Shown one piece after another: positions 44,315 to 53,771 of a stretch of DNA of 64,000 nucleotides. A model generated the notes under the pieces. That model was not told the DNA's origin. It was given only the letters and a program-made list of their open reading frames with translations, and made no database searches. The stretch spans positions 3,472,001 to 3,536,000 of the forward strand of contig NZ_CP007014.1 in the NCBI RefSeq assembly GCF_000452705.1, written 5' to 3'. Numbering within the stretch: the stretch's first letter is position 1; each line of letters opens with the position of its first letter. This stretch comes from Pseudomonas syringae CC1557. Lineage in GTDB: Bacteria > Pseudomonadota > Gammaproteobacteria > Pseudomonadales > Pseudomonadaceae. The translations under genes and the position numbers were made by a program.

Positions 44315-46068
44315 GTGCCTTCACCGCGAGTCACACGCAGTACTTCTTCCAGCGACGTAACGCCTGCCACGGCCTGACGCAGGCCCTCTTCATGCAAGGT
44401 ACGCAAACCGCCACGGCGGGCAGCCTCCTCCAGGGTCGAGGCATCGGCATGGCGCATCAACAAGCTGCGCAGTTCTTCGTTCATGACCAGTAATTCGGTG
44501 ATCGCACTGCGCCCGCGATAACCGCCGCCTGGCGCATCGGCGCGCGGGCGATACAGACGAATAGGGCGCTCATCGGTAAAGCGCTCCAGGCCATGCTCGG
44601 CGATCAGTTCCGGTGGCGCGTCAAATGCCTCGCGAGTGGCTGGGTCAAGACGGCGCACCAGTCGTTGCGCCAGAATGCCGTTAACCGTGGAGGCAATCAG
44701 GTAGCTCTCGACGCCCATGTCCAGCAAACGGGTGATACTCGCCGCGGCACTGTTGGTGTGCAAGGTCGAGAGCACCAAGTGACCGGTCAGCGAAGACTGA
44801 ATGGCAATACGGCAGGTTTCCAGGTCGCGCATCTCACCGATCATGATCACGTCCGGGTCCTGACGTACGATGGAGCGCAATGCCCCGGCGAAGTCCAGGC
44901 CGATGGAAGGCTTGACCTGAATCTGGTTGATGCCTTCGAGCTGATACTCCACCGGGTCTTCAACGGTGATGATCTTGCGCTCGGCCGTATTGAGCCGTGA
45001 CAGCGCAGTATACAGCGTGGTGGTTTTGCCGGAGCCGGTCGGCCCTGTGACCAGCAGGATGCCGTGCGGACGCTCCAGCACATCCAGAAACTCATCCAGA
45101 CGCTCGCCATCGAACCCCAGGCTCGGGAAATCGAAGTTGATGGTCTGCCGGTCCAACAGACGCATGACCACCGATTCGCCGAAACTGGTGGGCACAGTGG
45201 ACACCCGCAAATCCAGCTCCTTGCCCTGAATACGCAGCATGATCCGGCCGTCCTGCGGAAGACGTCGCTCGGCGATGTCCAGCCGGGCCATGATCTTCAC
45301 CCGGGAAATCACCGCTGCCGAAGAACTGGAGGGCGGCGCTTCTGCTTCGTGCAGCACACCGTCGATGCGATAACGCACCTTCAACTGGCTTTCGAACGGT
45401 TCGATGTGGATGTCCGATGCACGCTGTTCGACTGCGCGTTGCAGGATCAGGTTGACCAGACGTATGACTGGCGCTTCGGACGCCAGATCCTTGAGGTGCT
45501 CGATGTCTTCCAGCGAGCCGCCCTCTTCATCGAGGTTTTCGATCAGGGTGCCCATCGCAGAACGGCCCTGCCCGTAATAACGCTCGATCAGTGTTTCCAC
45601 CTCATTACGCGGACCGACGGATAAGCGCACCGGTACCTGACAGGCGTAAGCGATGGCTTGAAACGGATACAGCGTACCGGGATTGGCGCCAAGCACTTGC
45701 AGGCCCTGGTCACTCCAGCCCACCGGGACGACTTGATAGTGGCGCATGAAGCGCTCGGTCAGCGGCGGCAATGGGTCCAGCATGGGAGGCACGCTGTCTG
45801 CCAGCACCAGGGGTGCATTCAATAACGCAGCCCAGGCGCGAGCCAGCTCGAATTCGGACACCAGACCCAGCCGGGTCAGCAGGCCAAGCAACTCGGTGCC
45901 TTCGGACTCCTGCTGCAAACGATGCGCGCGCTCCAGATCGACCGCTTTCAGACCGGCATTTTCGATCAGCCAGGCACAGACCTGCTCGGCATCCGGAATC
46001 TGGATACGGGAAACATCAACGGGAACTGGCGGCATGGATGAGGGCATTTTGCTACTTCGGAGGGACAT
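44311..46068 (-). CDS. gspE: Type II secretion ATPase GspE
   Basis: 585 residues. An N-terminal domain for GspL contact leads to the hexameric ATPase core: GPTGSGKT Walker A at 342-349, Asp box IITVEDPVEYQLEGINQIQV, Walker B VIMIGEMRD near 407-415 and the His box HLVLSTLHTNSAAASITRLL. The four-cysteine zinc loop usual for GspE (expected around 472-515, before GYRGR) has no cysteine at all. The start is the ATG at 46068, with GGAGAG upstream. It is the first gene of the operon. Confidence 0.95.
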   Translation of the reverse strand: MSLRSSKMPSSMPPVPVDVSRIQIPDAEQVCAWLIENAGLKAVDLERAHRLQQESEGTELLGLLTRLGLVSEFELARAWAALLNAPLVLADSVPPMLDPLPPLTERFMRHYQVVPVGWSDQGLQVLGANPGTLYPFQAIAYACQVPVRLSVGPRNEVETLIERYYGQGRSAMGTLIENLDEEGGSLEDIEHLKDLASEAPVIRLVNLILQRAVEQRASDIHIEPFESQLKVRYRIDGVLHEAEAPPSSSSAAVISRVKIMARLDIAERRLPQDGRIMLRIQGKELDLRVSTVPTSFGESVVMRLLDRQTINFDFPSLGFDGERLDEFLDVLERPHGILLVTGPTGSGKTTTLYTALSRLNTAERKIITVEDPVEYQLEGINQIQVKPSIGLDFAGALRSIVRQDPDVIMIGEMRDLETCRIAIQSSLTGHLVLSTLHTNSAAASITRLLDMGVESYLIASTVNGILAQRLVRRLDPATREAFDAPPELIAEHGLERFTDERPIRLYRPRADAPGGGYRGRSAITELLVMNEELRSLLMRHADASTLEEAARRGGLRTLHEEGLRQAVAGVTSLEEVLRVTRGEGT

Positions 46069-46118
46069 GTTACAGCACTCTCCAGCGAGAGAGTGCTGCG
46101 TTCAAAGGCTTCAAACGA

Positions 46119-46346
46119 TCAATTTGACTGCTTTTGAGGGGTTGCGTTCTGTGGGCGGCCGCCTTTTGTGGTTTCGGTCTTCTGCTTTTGCGCTTTTTGC
46201 GCCGCTTTGGTGTCTTGGGTCTGAGTCATCACGGTCTCGTCGCTGGCGCCAGAAGTTGCGTCTGCATCGGTCGCATCTTCGGCAACTGCTGCACCACTAA
46301 GGGCCAGACCTAAAACAACAGCTGCACTCATCATGGAAAGTTTCAT
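46119..46346 (-). CDS. Small exported Lys/Gln/Thr-rich protein
   Basis: 75 residues. A clear signal peptide (MKLSMMSAAVVLGLALSGAAVAED) is followed by a charged, Ala/Asp/Thr then Lys/Gln-rich, probably disordered tail without cysteines. AGGAG lies about 9 bases before the ATG. It sits 50 bases upstream of gspE on the same strand and could be part of the operon's leader gene set. No family is recognised. It could be a periplasmic accessory or a substrate of the secretion system. Confidence 0.7.
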   Translation of the reverse strand: MKLSMMSAAVVLGLALSGAAVAEDATDADATSGASDETVMTQTQDTKAAQKAQKQKTETTKGGRPQNATPQKQSN

Positions 46347-46556
46347 CGGGGTAACTCCTCGGAAAAAACAAAGTGAACCCTGCAGGTCGCAGCGCTCGTT
46401 TAAAGATCAGGCAAGAATTAACGCACAGCACGCATTACAACTTGCGAGCCGTCTTTCTTCATCCTGAAAAATCTTAAACCCATCGACCAGTAGGTTTAAG
46501 AAGAGTTCCTCATCTGCAAGGAAAAAATACAAAAATAAAGAAAAATACGCTTTTGT

Positions 46557-46586
46557 TTGACATTTATGCCGTCTTTTAGACTTAAT
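46557..46586 (+). promoter_or_regulatory. Candidate sigma-70 promoter for the GH3 gene
   Basis: TTGACA (46557-46562), an 18-base spacer and CTTAAT (46581-46586), in AT-rich DNA about 255 bases before the GH3 start. A loose stem AAGGCGC/GCGCCTT (46606-46641) follows in the presumed leader. Confidence 0.35.
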
Positions 46587-46840
46587 TGTAACCGCTAACG
46601 AACCAAAGGCGCTGTTTTTGATGTCAATATGATGGCGCCTTAGAACCAGCACAACATAATAATTAAAAACGAAAACGATAACTAAACAGTCATACATCTC
46701 GCGGACCTTACAAGGGGAAACGCGACAACGCATGACGGTTGCCCGAACAAATTATTTAAGACTGATTAGCAAGTTTTTACTTGTTAAGCCTGCGCTTAAG
46801 CGCGGACAAACAGTTAATTTAAACGCAGTTGGAGAGCAGC

Positions 46841-49582
46841 ATGAACAAACGAAAGATGATAGGCGCGCACTCGGCACTGGCCTTGCTGGCGCTGGCGGTT
46901 TCGCAGGTGTACGCAGCTGACGCTACCGTGCAGCAAGGCCGTGAAGATCGCGCCGAAAAAGCCGCGCAAAAAACCCTGGCCAAGATGACCATGGAAGAAA
47001 AGCTGGCCTACATCGGCGGCACCGGCGGCTGGGACGTCAAGCCTCTGAAAAACTACGGCGTGCCGCAGATTCATGGCGCGGATGGCGGTGTTGGCGTGCG
47101 TTACACCAGCGAAGGCAACGATCAGGGGGTTGTCTACCCGTCCGGCCCTAACCTGGCAGCCACCTTCAACCCGCGTCGTGCCATCGACCTGGGCCGCGCG
47201 CTGGGCTACGACACCGCGACCGGCGGCTACCAGTTCATCACTGGCCCGGGCGTCAACCTGTACCGCATGCCGTGGGGCGGCCGTGCTTTCGAATACCTCT
47301 CCGGTGAAGATCCGTTCCTGGGCGCCAGCCTGGCACCAGGCGTCATCAACGGTATTCAGTCTCGTGGTGTCTGGGCCAACGCCAAGCACTACGCGGCCAA
47401 CGATCAGGAAAGCAACCGCTTCAACCTGAATCAGACAATGCCCGAGCGCGTTCTGCGCGAAATGTCGCTGCCTGCGTTCGAATCGTCGTCGAAAAACGGC
47501 AACGTTGCGATGATGATGTGCGCCTTCCAGAAAGTGAACGGTGAGTTTGCCTGCGAAAACGAGCACCTGATTGCCCAGATCCTGAAGAAGGAATGGGGCT
47601 TCAAAGGCTTCGTTCAAAGCGACTACAACGCTGTTGTTCACGGTTTCAACGCTGCCCGCGCCGGTACCGATCTGGACATGATGGGCTACCAGATGAACAG
47701 CTCCGTGCTGAAGCCGCATCTGGACGCCGGCGACCTGAGCGCTGCGACCATCGATGACAAGGTCCGCCGCATCCTCAAGCAGATCTACCTGTACAAGTTC
47801 GACAGCAAAGCGCCGTTGACCACGCACAACATGAACAGCTCGACCAGCAACAAGGTTGCTCTGAACGCTGCGCGTGAAGGTATCGTACTGCTGAAAAACC
47901 AGGACAATCTGCTGCCGCTGGACAAGCAGAAAGTCAAGAAAATCGCCGTCGTCGGCACCCTGGCCAAGTACTCGCCTCCTACCGGTTTCGGCAGCGCCAA
48001 CGTCATGGCCAGCCATTACGTCAGCGAGCTGAGCGGCCTGCAACAAATCGCGCCTAACGCCAAGGTCGACTTCATTGAAGGTTTGTCGCTGGACCCAAGC
48101 ACCAGTGCCTGGACCACCACCGACGCAACTGGCAATGAAGTCCAGGGCATGAAGGTCGAGTACTTCAGCAACACCAACTGGTCCGGCGATGCAGCTGTCA
48201 CCCGTACCGAGAAGCACGTTGACCTGGACTGGGCCAACGACAAGAACCTGCCGTTCGAAAGCAACACCTCGACGTCCGATCCGTACACCACCAAAGGTTC
48301 GACCGCTGGCGAGCTGAACGGCGATACTTCTTCGACCTCGATTCGCTACACCGGCAAGGTCACCCCGACCCAGAGCGGCGAGCAGGTGTTCAAGGTTCGC
48401 GCTGACGGTGCTGTGCGCCTGTGGGTCAACGGCAAGAAAATCATCGACAACGGTGACGGCAAGCCGCTGCCGGGCAACAGCATCCCACCCACCATTCCAG
48501 AGTTCGCCAAGATCAATCTGGAAGCTGGTCAGTCCTACGATGTGAAGCTTGAGTACTCGCGTCGTGCTGGCTACCTGTCGGCTATGGGTGGCTTGGTCGG
48601 TGTGCAGTTGAGCTCTGCTTCGCTGAACGCGCCTCAGGACCTGTCCGGCTATGACGCCGTTGTGGTTGCCGTCGGTAACAGCAATGAATACGAAGGTGAA
48701 GGTTTCGACCACAGCTTCGATCTGCCTGAGTTCCAGAACGAACTGATCCAGAACATTGCCAAGGTCAACCCGAATACCGTGGTGACCATGTACGGCGGTA
48801 CCGGCCTGAAGATGAGCGACTGGATCGAACAGGTTCCGGTAGCACTGCACGCCTTCTACCCGGGTCAGAACGGTGGTCAGGCCCTGGCCGAGATTCTGTT
48901 CGGCAAGGTCAACCCGTCGGGCAAGCTGCCGATCAGTATCGAACGCAACATTGAAGACAACCCGGCTTACGCCTCCTTCCCGAAATTCGACAACCAGAAC
49001 ACTCTGGCTGAAATGGATTACAAGGATGACCTGATGCTGGGTTATCGCGGTTACGAGAAGAAAGGCATCAAGCCGCTCTTCCCGTTCGGTTACGGCCTGT
49101 CTTACACAACGTTCGGCTACAGCAACATCAAAGTGACGCCTGGCGTCGCGGTAGGCAATACGCCGATCAAGGTGTCGTTCGACCTGAGCAACACCGGCAA
49201 GGTCGGCGGTTCGGAAGTCGCACAGCTGTACGTTGGCCAGCAGAACCCGAAAGTCGAGCGTCCGATCAAGGAACTCAAAGGCTACAAGAAGGTGTTCCTC
49301 AAGCCGGGTGAAAGCAAGCGCGTGACCATCGAGCTGAATGATCGCTCGCTGGCCTACTTCGACGAAAAGAGCAAGCAGTGGGTGGTCGACGCCGACACCT
49401 TCAACCTCTCGCTCGGCTCTTCGTCCCAGGACATCCGCCTGAACGCCAAGCTGGTCAACTCGTTCCGTCAGGAACTGTCGACTACCACCAGCAACCCGCT
49501 GCCACGCTCGGCACTGAACTCGGTACTGGTCGAGAAGCCACCGGTCAAGACCGGCGGTGTATTCAAGCAGACCGTCGAGTAA
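46841..49582 (+). CDS. Exported GH3 beta-glucosidase with PA14 domain
   Basis: 913 residues. The signal peptide ends near SQVYAAD. GH3 N-terminal barrel with IHGADGGVGV, KHYAANDQESNRF and the nucleophile D261 in GFVQSDYNAVVHG. The second GH3 domain begins near residue 345 (AREGIVLLKNQDNLLPLDK) and is interrupted by a PA14 domain (about 430-595: VEYFSNTNWSGDAAVTRTEK ... FKVRADGAVRLWVNGKKIID). A C-terminal Fn3-like domain closes the protein (GGSEVAQLYVGQQNPKVERP). It hydrolyses beta-glucosides, probably plant-derived oligosaccharides or glycosides. Ribosome site GGAGAG. It is next to the type II secretion operon. Confidence 0.92.
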   Translation: MNKRKMIGAHSALALLALAVSQVYAADATVQQGREDRAEKAAQKTLAKMTMEEKLAYIGGTGGWDVKPLKNYGVPQIHGADGGVGVRYTSEGNDQGVVYPSGPNLAATFNPRRAIDLGRALGYDTATGGYQFITGPGVNLYRMPWGGRAFEYLSGEDPFLGASLAPGVINGIQSRGVWANAKHYAANDQESNRFNLNQTMPERVLREMSLPAFESSSKNGNVAMMMCAFQKVNGEFACENEHLIAQILKKEWGFKGFVQSDYNAVVHGFNAARAGTDLDMMGYQMNSSVLKPHLDAGDLSAATIDDKVRRILKQIYLYKFDSKAPLTTHNMNSSTSNKVALNAAREGIVLLKNQDNLLPLDKQKVKKIAVVGTLAKYSPPTGFGSANVMASHYVSELSGLQQIAPNAKVDFIEGLSLDPSTSAWTTTDATGNEVQGMKVEYFSNTNWSGDAAVTRTEKHVDLDWANDKNLPFESNTSTSDPYTTKGSTAGELNGDTSSTSIRYTGKVTPTQSGEQVFKVRADGAVRLWVNGKKIIDNGDGKPLPGNSIPPTIPEFAKINLEAGQSYDVKLEYSRRAGYLSAMGGLVGVQLSSASLNAPQDLSGYDAVVVAVGNSNEYEGEGFDHSFDLPEFQNELIQNIAKVNPNTVVTMYGGTGLKMSDWIEQVPVALHAFYPGQNGGQALAEILFGKVNPSGKLPISIERNIEDNPAYASFPKFDNQNTLAEMDYKDDLMLGYRGYEKKGIKPLFPFGYGLSYTTFGYSNIKVTPGVAVGNTPIKVSFDLSNTGKVGGSEVAQLYVGQQNPKVERPIKELKGYKKVFLKPGESKRVTIELNDRSLAYFDEKSKQWVVDADTFNLSLGSSSQDIRLNAKLVNSFRQELSTTTSNPLPRSALNSVLVEKPPVKTGGVFKQTVE

Positions 49583-49621
49583 GCATTGCGCTGACTGACT
49601 GAAAAACGGACAGATAAAGGC

Positions 49622-50266
49622 TCAGGGACGAGCCCTTACCGCTGCATCGACCTGCGCAATGTAGGCATCGAAACACTCGACCAGATCCACCTGATCGGGA
49701 AAGCGTAACCACTGAATCTGCAAGCCATCCATCATGGCCAGAATCTGCTGGATCACCTTCGACAAATCCACATCCGCCCGCACTTCCCCGCGCTCCACCA
49801 ACGCCGAGAACTGTTTCAGCAGGTGCGCGTGAATACGCTCATAACGGGTCTGGAACCACTCGAACGCAGGCTGGCTGTCCAACAGACTTTCGGCATTCAG
49901 AATCGAGAAGGCCCGCACCACGCCTGGCGCGGTGGAGTTGGAACGATTGATGGCGCGCAGGCCATTAAGCAGGCCGGTCAAAGTATTTTCAGTGCGGACT
50001 TCGGCGGCGATTCTGGCATTGACCTCGTCCCGGCGATCCAGCACGCCCATCAACAGGGAAATCTTGCTCGGAAAATGGTGCAGCAATCCTGCGACAGAAA
50101 TACCGACGATGGCCGCGACCTTGGCGACCGATGCGCCGGTATAGCCCTCGAGGGAGAATAGCTGCAAAGCCGCGTCCAGCAATTCTTCGCGACGCTTCTC
50201 GCCCTTGGGCGCGCGCCGCTGCCGGGTTGCAACCGTGCCCGTTTCCGTGGGGTCATGCCGAGTCAT
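49622..50266 (-). CDS. TetR-family transcriptional regulator
   Basis: 214 residues from the ATG at 50266 (GAAGGAG upstream). The N-terminal helix-turn-helix reads ELLDAALQLFSLEGYTGASV AKVAAIVGISVAGLLHHFPS (given in two parts). The helical ligand domain has no close parallel that I recognise. It is convergent with the GH3 gene, so a regulatory link to beta-glucosidase expression is possible but unproven. Confidence 0.9.
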   Translation of the reverse strand: MTRHDPTETGTVATRQRRAPKGEKRREELLDAALQLFSLEGYTGASVAKVAAIVGISVAGLLHHFPSKISLLMGVLDRRDEVNARIAAEVRTENTLTGLLNGLRAINRSNSTAPGVVRAFSILNAESLLDSQPAFEWFQTRYERIHAHLLKQFSALVERGEVRADVDLSKVIQQILAMMDGLQIQWLRFPDQVDLVECFDAYIAQVDAAVRARP

Positions 50267-50325
50267 TATCAGGCTCCTTCTTGAACAGCCGCGTACCCTA
50301 ACCATTCAGAAAGCCGCTGGCAACG

Positions 50326-50868
50326 CTATTGAGCCAGAATTGTCGGACAATTCAATGAGCCGTCGCCCAGTGCGCGCTGCATCAGCACAGTGTCTACCCA
50401 GCGGCCGTGCTTGAAGCCGACTGACTCAAAGACCCCGACGCGGCGAAAACCAAGGCGTTTATGCAGGCGCAGCGAGGCGATATTCTCGCTATTGCCGATC
50501 ACCGCAATCATCTGCCGCCAGCCACCCGATATGCAGCGTTGCACCAACTCGCCCAGGAGTGCCTGACCGATGCCCAGGCCGCCCATGCCGTCCCTTACGT
50601 ACACTGAATCCTCCACTGTGAAGCGATAGGCCGGACGAGGTCGATAAGGCGTCACGTAGGCATAGCCGACCACCTCTCCTGCGCGCTCGGCGATCAGATA
50701 CGGCAGACCGTTGGCCAATACCTGTGCGCGACGCTGGAGCAGTTCGGCGAGGTCGGGGGGTTGCAGTTCGAAACTGGAAATCCCGTGCAGCACGTGGTCC
50801 GCGTAAATCGCCTGTATAGCGGGCATGTCGTCGTCGCGAGCGTCACGCAGGTCAAAGGTCAAGGTCAT
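50326..50868 (-). CDS. GNAT acetyltransferase of the phosphinothricin (PAT/Bar) type
   Basis: 180 residues. The PAT subgroup marks are present: IQAIYADHVLHGISSFE, YRPRPAYRFTVEDSVYVRDG and the acetyl-CoA loop GMGGLGIGQALLGELV, then HKRLGFRRVGVFESVGFKHG. Enzymes of this kind acetylate the amino group of glufosinate, methionine sulfone or methionine sulfoximine. It lies 59 bases from the TetR gene, on the same strand, and diverges from a LysR gene. Confidence 0.87.
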   Translation of the reverse strand: MTLTFDLRDARDDDMPAIQAIYADHVLHGISSFELQPPDLAELLQRRAQVLANGLPYLIAERAGEVVGYAYVTPYRPRPAYRFTVEDSVYVRDGMGGLGIGQALLGELVQRCISGGWRQMIAVIGNSENIASLRLHKRLGFRRVGVFESVGFKHGRWVDTVLMQRALGDGSLNCPTILAQ

Positions 50869-50972
50869 GGCCGGGCTCTTTACGGAGGTCAGTTAATGAA
50901 AGTAATCATGCCGTTCGCCCCGGCATTAAAAAAGCTATGATTTATCATCTTCAGCATAAGAATTACTTTGCC

Positions 50973-51863
50973 ATGCGCCGGCTGAATCTTAACCACCTGC
51001 ACACATTTTCACTGGTCATCGCCCACGGCAGCTTCTCTGCGGCTGCGGAGCGCCTGCATCTGACCCAACCTGCCGTCAGCCTGCACGTGCGACAGCTGGA
51101 GGATCAGCTGAACCTGCAACTGATCGAGCGTGTCGGCAAGCGCCTCAAACCCACCTCGGCTGGCAACACGCTGCTGGAGCATATCGCACGCATCGAAGCG
51201 GTGGTCGAGGATGCCCTGCAGGATTTGGCCAGTCACGCCAGCGGCGTCGCCGGAAGAATCGCCATAGGCACTGGGGCCACCGCTTGCATTCATCTGTTGC
51301 CGCCCATGCTGCAGGCTTTACGGCGGAGCTTCCCCGAGCTCGATGTGCGAGTCAGCACCGGCAACACCGATGGCATTCTCAAAGCGGTCGAAGAGAACCG
51401 CCTGGACCTGGCACTGGTCACCCTGCCCGCCTCGGGTCGCAGCCTGCACATCACGCCATTGCTTGAAGATGGATTCGTGGCCATTTTCGCCAAGGGCCAA
51501 CAACCGCCGCCTGAGCGCATTACGCCCGAACACCTCAGTGAATTGCCGCTGGTGGTGTTTGAAGAGGGAAGCAGCACGCGCCTTGTGATTAACGAATGGT
51601 TTTTGCGGGCGGGAATTCACGTCAAGCCAGTGATGGAACTGGGAAGTATCGAAGCGATCAAGGAAATGGTCGCGGCCGGTCTGGGCTATAGCATCGTGCC
51701 ACGCATGGCGGTCACTGCCACCCATCATCGACGCGGGCTGGACGTGCACGCACTCACGCCGGGGCTGAGCCGAACTCTGGGCATCGTGTTGCGGCAGGAC
51801 AAACCGCTAAGCAGAGCGCTACGCCAGGTGCTGGATGCATTGCAGCACCTGAAAGAGTCATAA
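50973..51863 (+). CDS. LysR-family transcriptional regulator (CbbR-like)
   Basis: 296 residues. The helix-turn-helix (LHTFSLVIAHGSFSAAAERL ... QPAVSLHVRQLEDQLNLQLI) and effector domain (RIAIGTGATACIHLLPPML, LDLALVTLPASGRSLHITPL) are complete. The start at 50973 is chosen as it begins the conserved RRLNLNHLHTF. It is divergent from the PAT-type gene and lies upstream of the aldehyde dehydrogenase gene on the same strand, 260 bases apart. Either may be its target. Confidence 0.9.
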   Translation: MRRLNLNHLHTFSLVIAHGSFSAAAERLHLTQPAVSLHVRQLEDQLNLQLIERVGKRLKPTSAGNTLLEHIARIEAVVEDALQDLASHASGVAGRIAIGTGATACIHLLPPMLQALRRSFPELDVRVSTGNTDGILKAVEENRLDLALVTLPASGRSLHITPLLEDGFVAIFAKGQQPPPERITPEHLSELPLVVFEEGSSTRLVINEWFLRAGIHVKPVMELGSIEAIKEMVAAGLGYSIVPRMAVTATHHRRGLDVHALTPGLSRTLGIVLRQDKPLSRALRQVLDALQHLKES

Positions 51864-52123
51864 AGACAGCTCAGCATGAGCTCCTGACCTCGCTGATAAG
51901 CTATACCAGCGGATGCGCTGCACTGGATACACCCAGCCCGGCAGTTGCATCGGCAGCGAATCAGGTTGTACGATGACTGCCCACTGACTAACACATTGAT
52001 GCTGGCTTGGGTTGAACAGACCACATCAAGAACACCCGTAAAGCGACTCGGCAACCCATAAAGGAGCGCACGGTCCGGATCCCTTCGGCACCCGCCTCCA
52101 ACGTCAAACAACAGGAGATACCG

Positions 52124-53707
52124 ATGCCTAACATTCTCGGCCAGAACTTCATCGCAGGCGGCCGCAGTGCCCTCGGCCAAAGCCTGCAAAAGAGCCTGGA
52201 TGCCACCACTGGTGAAGAACTGCCTTATAGCTTTCACCAGGCCACCGATGGTGAAATCGACGCCGCTGCGCTCGCTGCCAAAGCTGCATTTCCTGAATTT
52301 CGTCAACTGAGCCCGACCCGTCGCGCTGACTTCCTCGACGCCATCGCTGATGAGCTGGACCAGTTGGGTGATGATTTCGTCGCTATCGTCTGCCAGGAAA
52401 CGGCCCTGCCTCAGGCACGTATCCAGGGTGAGCGCGGTCGCACCAGCGGTCAGATGCGCCTGTTTTCCAAGGTTCTGCGTCGTGGTGATTTCGTTGGTGC
52501 ACGTATCGACCTGGCTCTGCCGGACCGCAAGCCGCTGCCGCGTGTAGACCTGCGTCAATACCGCATCGGTGTCGGCCCGGTGGCGGTGTTCGGTGCCAGC
52601 AACTTCCCCTTGGCGTTTTCCACTGCCGGTGGTGACACGGCGGCTGCACTGGCAGCCGGTTGCCCGGTGGTTTTCAAGGCGCACAGCGGCCACATGGCGA
52701 CTGCCGATCTGGTGGCCGGCGCCATCATCCGCGCAGCTGAACGCACGCAGATGCCAAAAGGCGTGTTCAACATGATCTTCGGCAACGGCGTCGGCGAAGG
52801 TCTGGTCAAGCACCCAGCCATTCAGGCTGTGGGCTTTACCGGCTCGCTGAACGGCGGCAACGCGCTGTGCAAAATGGCGGCCGAGCGTCCACAACCGATT
52901 CCGGTGTTTGCCGAGATGTCGAGCATCAACCCGGTGGTCCTGCTGCCTGGCGCTTTGCAGGCTCGCGGCGAGACCGTGGCCAAGGAGCTGGCGGGCTCGG
53001 TGGTGATGGGTGCCGGTCAGTTCTGCACCAATCCAGGCGTGGTCATCGGCCTGCGCTCGCCTGCGTTTTCGACCTTCGTCGAGCATCTGACCGAACAAAT
53101 GGGCAGTCAGGCTCCGCAAACCATGCTCAACGCGGGCGGTCTGCGCAGTTACAGCAAAGGTGTCGAGCATCTGCTCTCGCACCCTGGCGTTACCCACCTG
53201 GCTGGCAAGCCGCAGGAAGGCAAGCAGGCTCAGGCACAACTGTTCAAGGCGGACGTCAGCCTGCTGCTCAATGGCGATCAGCTGTTGCAGGAAGAAGTCT
53301 TTGGCCCGACCACGCTGATCATCGAGGTCGCTGATGACGCGCAGCTCAAAGAGGCGTTACAAGCCCTCCGCGGTCAGTTGACTGCCACCGTGATCGGCGA
53401 ACCAGCGGACTTGAGCCAGTACCACTGGCTGCAACCGATTCTGGAAGAAAAAGTCGGTCGCATCCTGTTCAACGGCTACCCGACCGGTGTTGAAGTGTGC
53501 GAAGCCATGGTTCACGGTGGTCCGTACCCTGCAACCTCGGATGCGCGCGGTACGTCGGTGGGCACCCTCGCCATCGACCGTTTCCTGCGTCCGGTCTGCT
53601 ACCAGAACCTGGCAGACAGCCAGTTGCCGCCTGCCCTGCAGAACGCCAACCCGCTGGGCCTGCGTCGGCTGGTCAACGGCGAGTGGAGCGATCAGCCTGT
53701 CGTATAA
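52124..53707 (+). CDS. Alpha-ketoglutaric semialdehyde (2,5-dioxovalerate) dehydrogenase
   Basis: 527 residues of the NADP-dependent aldehyde dehydrogenase group. The catalytic Cys is in GAGQFCTNPGVVIGL, Glu in FAEMSSINPV and the Asn in FGASNFPLAFSTAGGDTA. The ends MPNILGQNFIAGG and PYPATSDARGTSVGTLAIDR match KGSA dehydrogenases, which oxidise 2,5-dioxopentanoate to 2-oxoglutarate in glucarate, arabinose and hydroxyproline breakdown. This would complete the gudD pathway 33 kb away; the dehydratase between (KdgD) is not in the window. AGGAG precedes the ATG. Confidence 0.9.
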   Translation: MPNILGQNFIAGGRSALGQSLQKSLDATTGEELPYSFHQATDGEIDAAALAAKAAFPEFRQLSPTRRADFLDAIADELDQLGDDFVAIVCQETALPQARIQGERGRTSGQMRLFSKVLRRGDFVGARIDLALPDRKPLPRVDLRQYRIGVGPVAVFGASNFPLAFSTAGGDTAAALAAGCPVVFKAHSGHMATADLVAGAIIRAAERTQMPKGVFNMIFGNGVGEGLVKHPAIQAVGFTGSLNGGNALCKMAAERPQPIPVFAEMSSINPVVLLPGALQARGETVAKELAGSVVMGAGQFCTNPGVVIGLRSPAFSTFVEHLTEQMGSQAPQTMLNAGGLRSYSKGVEHLLSHPGVTHLAGKPQEGKQAQAQLFKADVSLLLNGDQLLQEEVFGPTTLIIEVADDAQLKEALQALRGQLTATVIGEPADLSQYHWLQPILEEKVGRILFNGYPTGVEVCEAMVHGGPYPATSDARGTSVGTLAIDRFLRPVCYQNLADSQLPPALQNANPLGLRRLVNGEWSDQPVV

Positions 53708-53739
53708 CCGCTGACCTGTAGCCCCAGAAACGAAAAGCG

Positions 53740-53771
53740 GCGCCACTCGATGAGAGTGGCGCTTTTTTTTA
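53740..53771 (+). terminator. Strong Rho-independent terminator after the KGSA dehydrogenase
   Basis: GCGCCACTC (53740-53748), loop GATGA, GAGTGGCGC (53754-53762) and eight T. Confidence 0.9.

Noticed and set aside
46814..48850. 678-codon open frame opposite the GH3 gene
   Set aside because: Antisense to a complete, recognisable enzyme; same explanation by codon bias.
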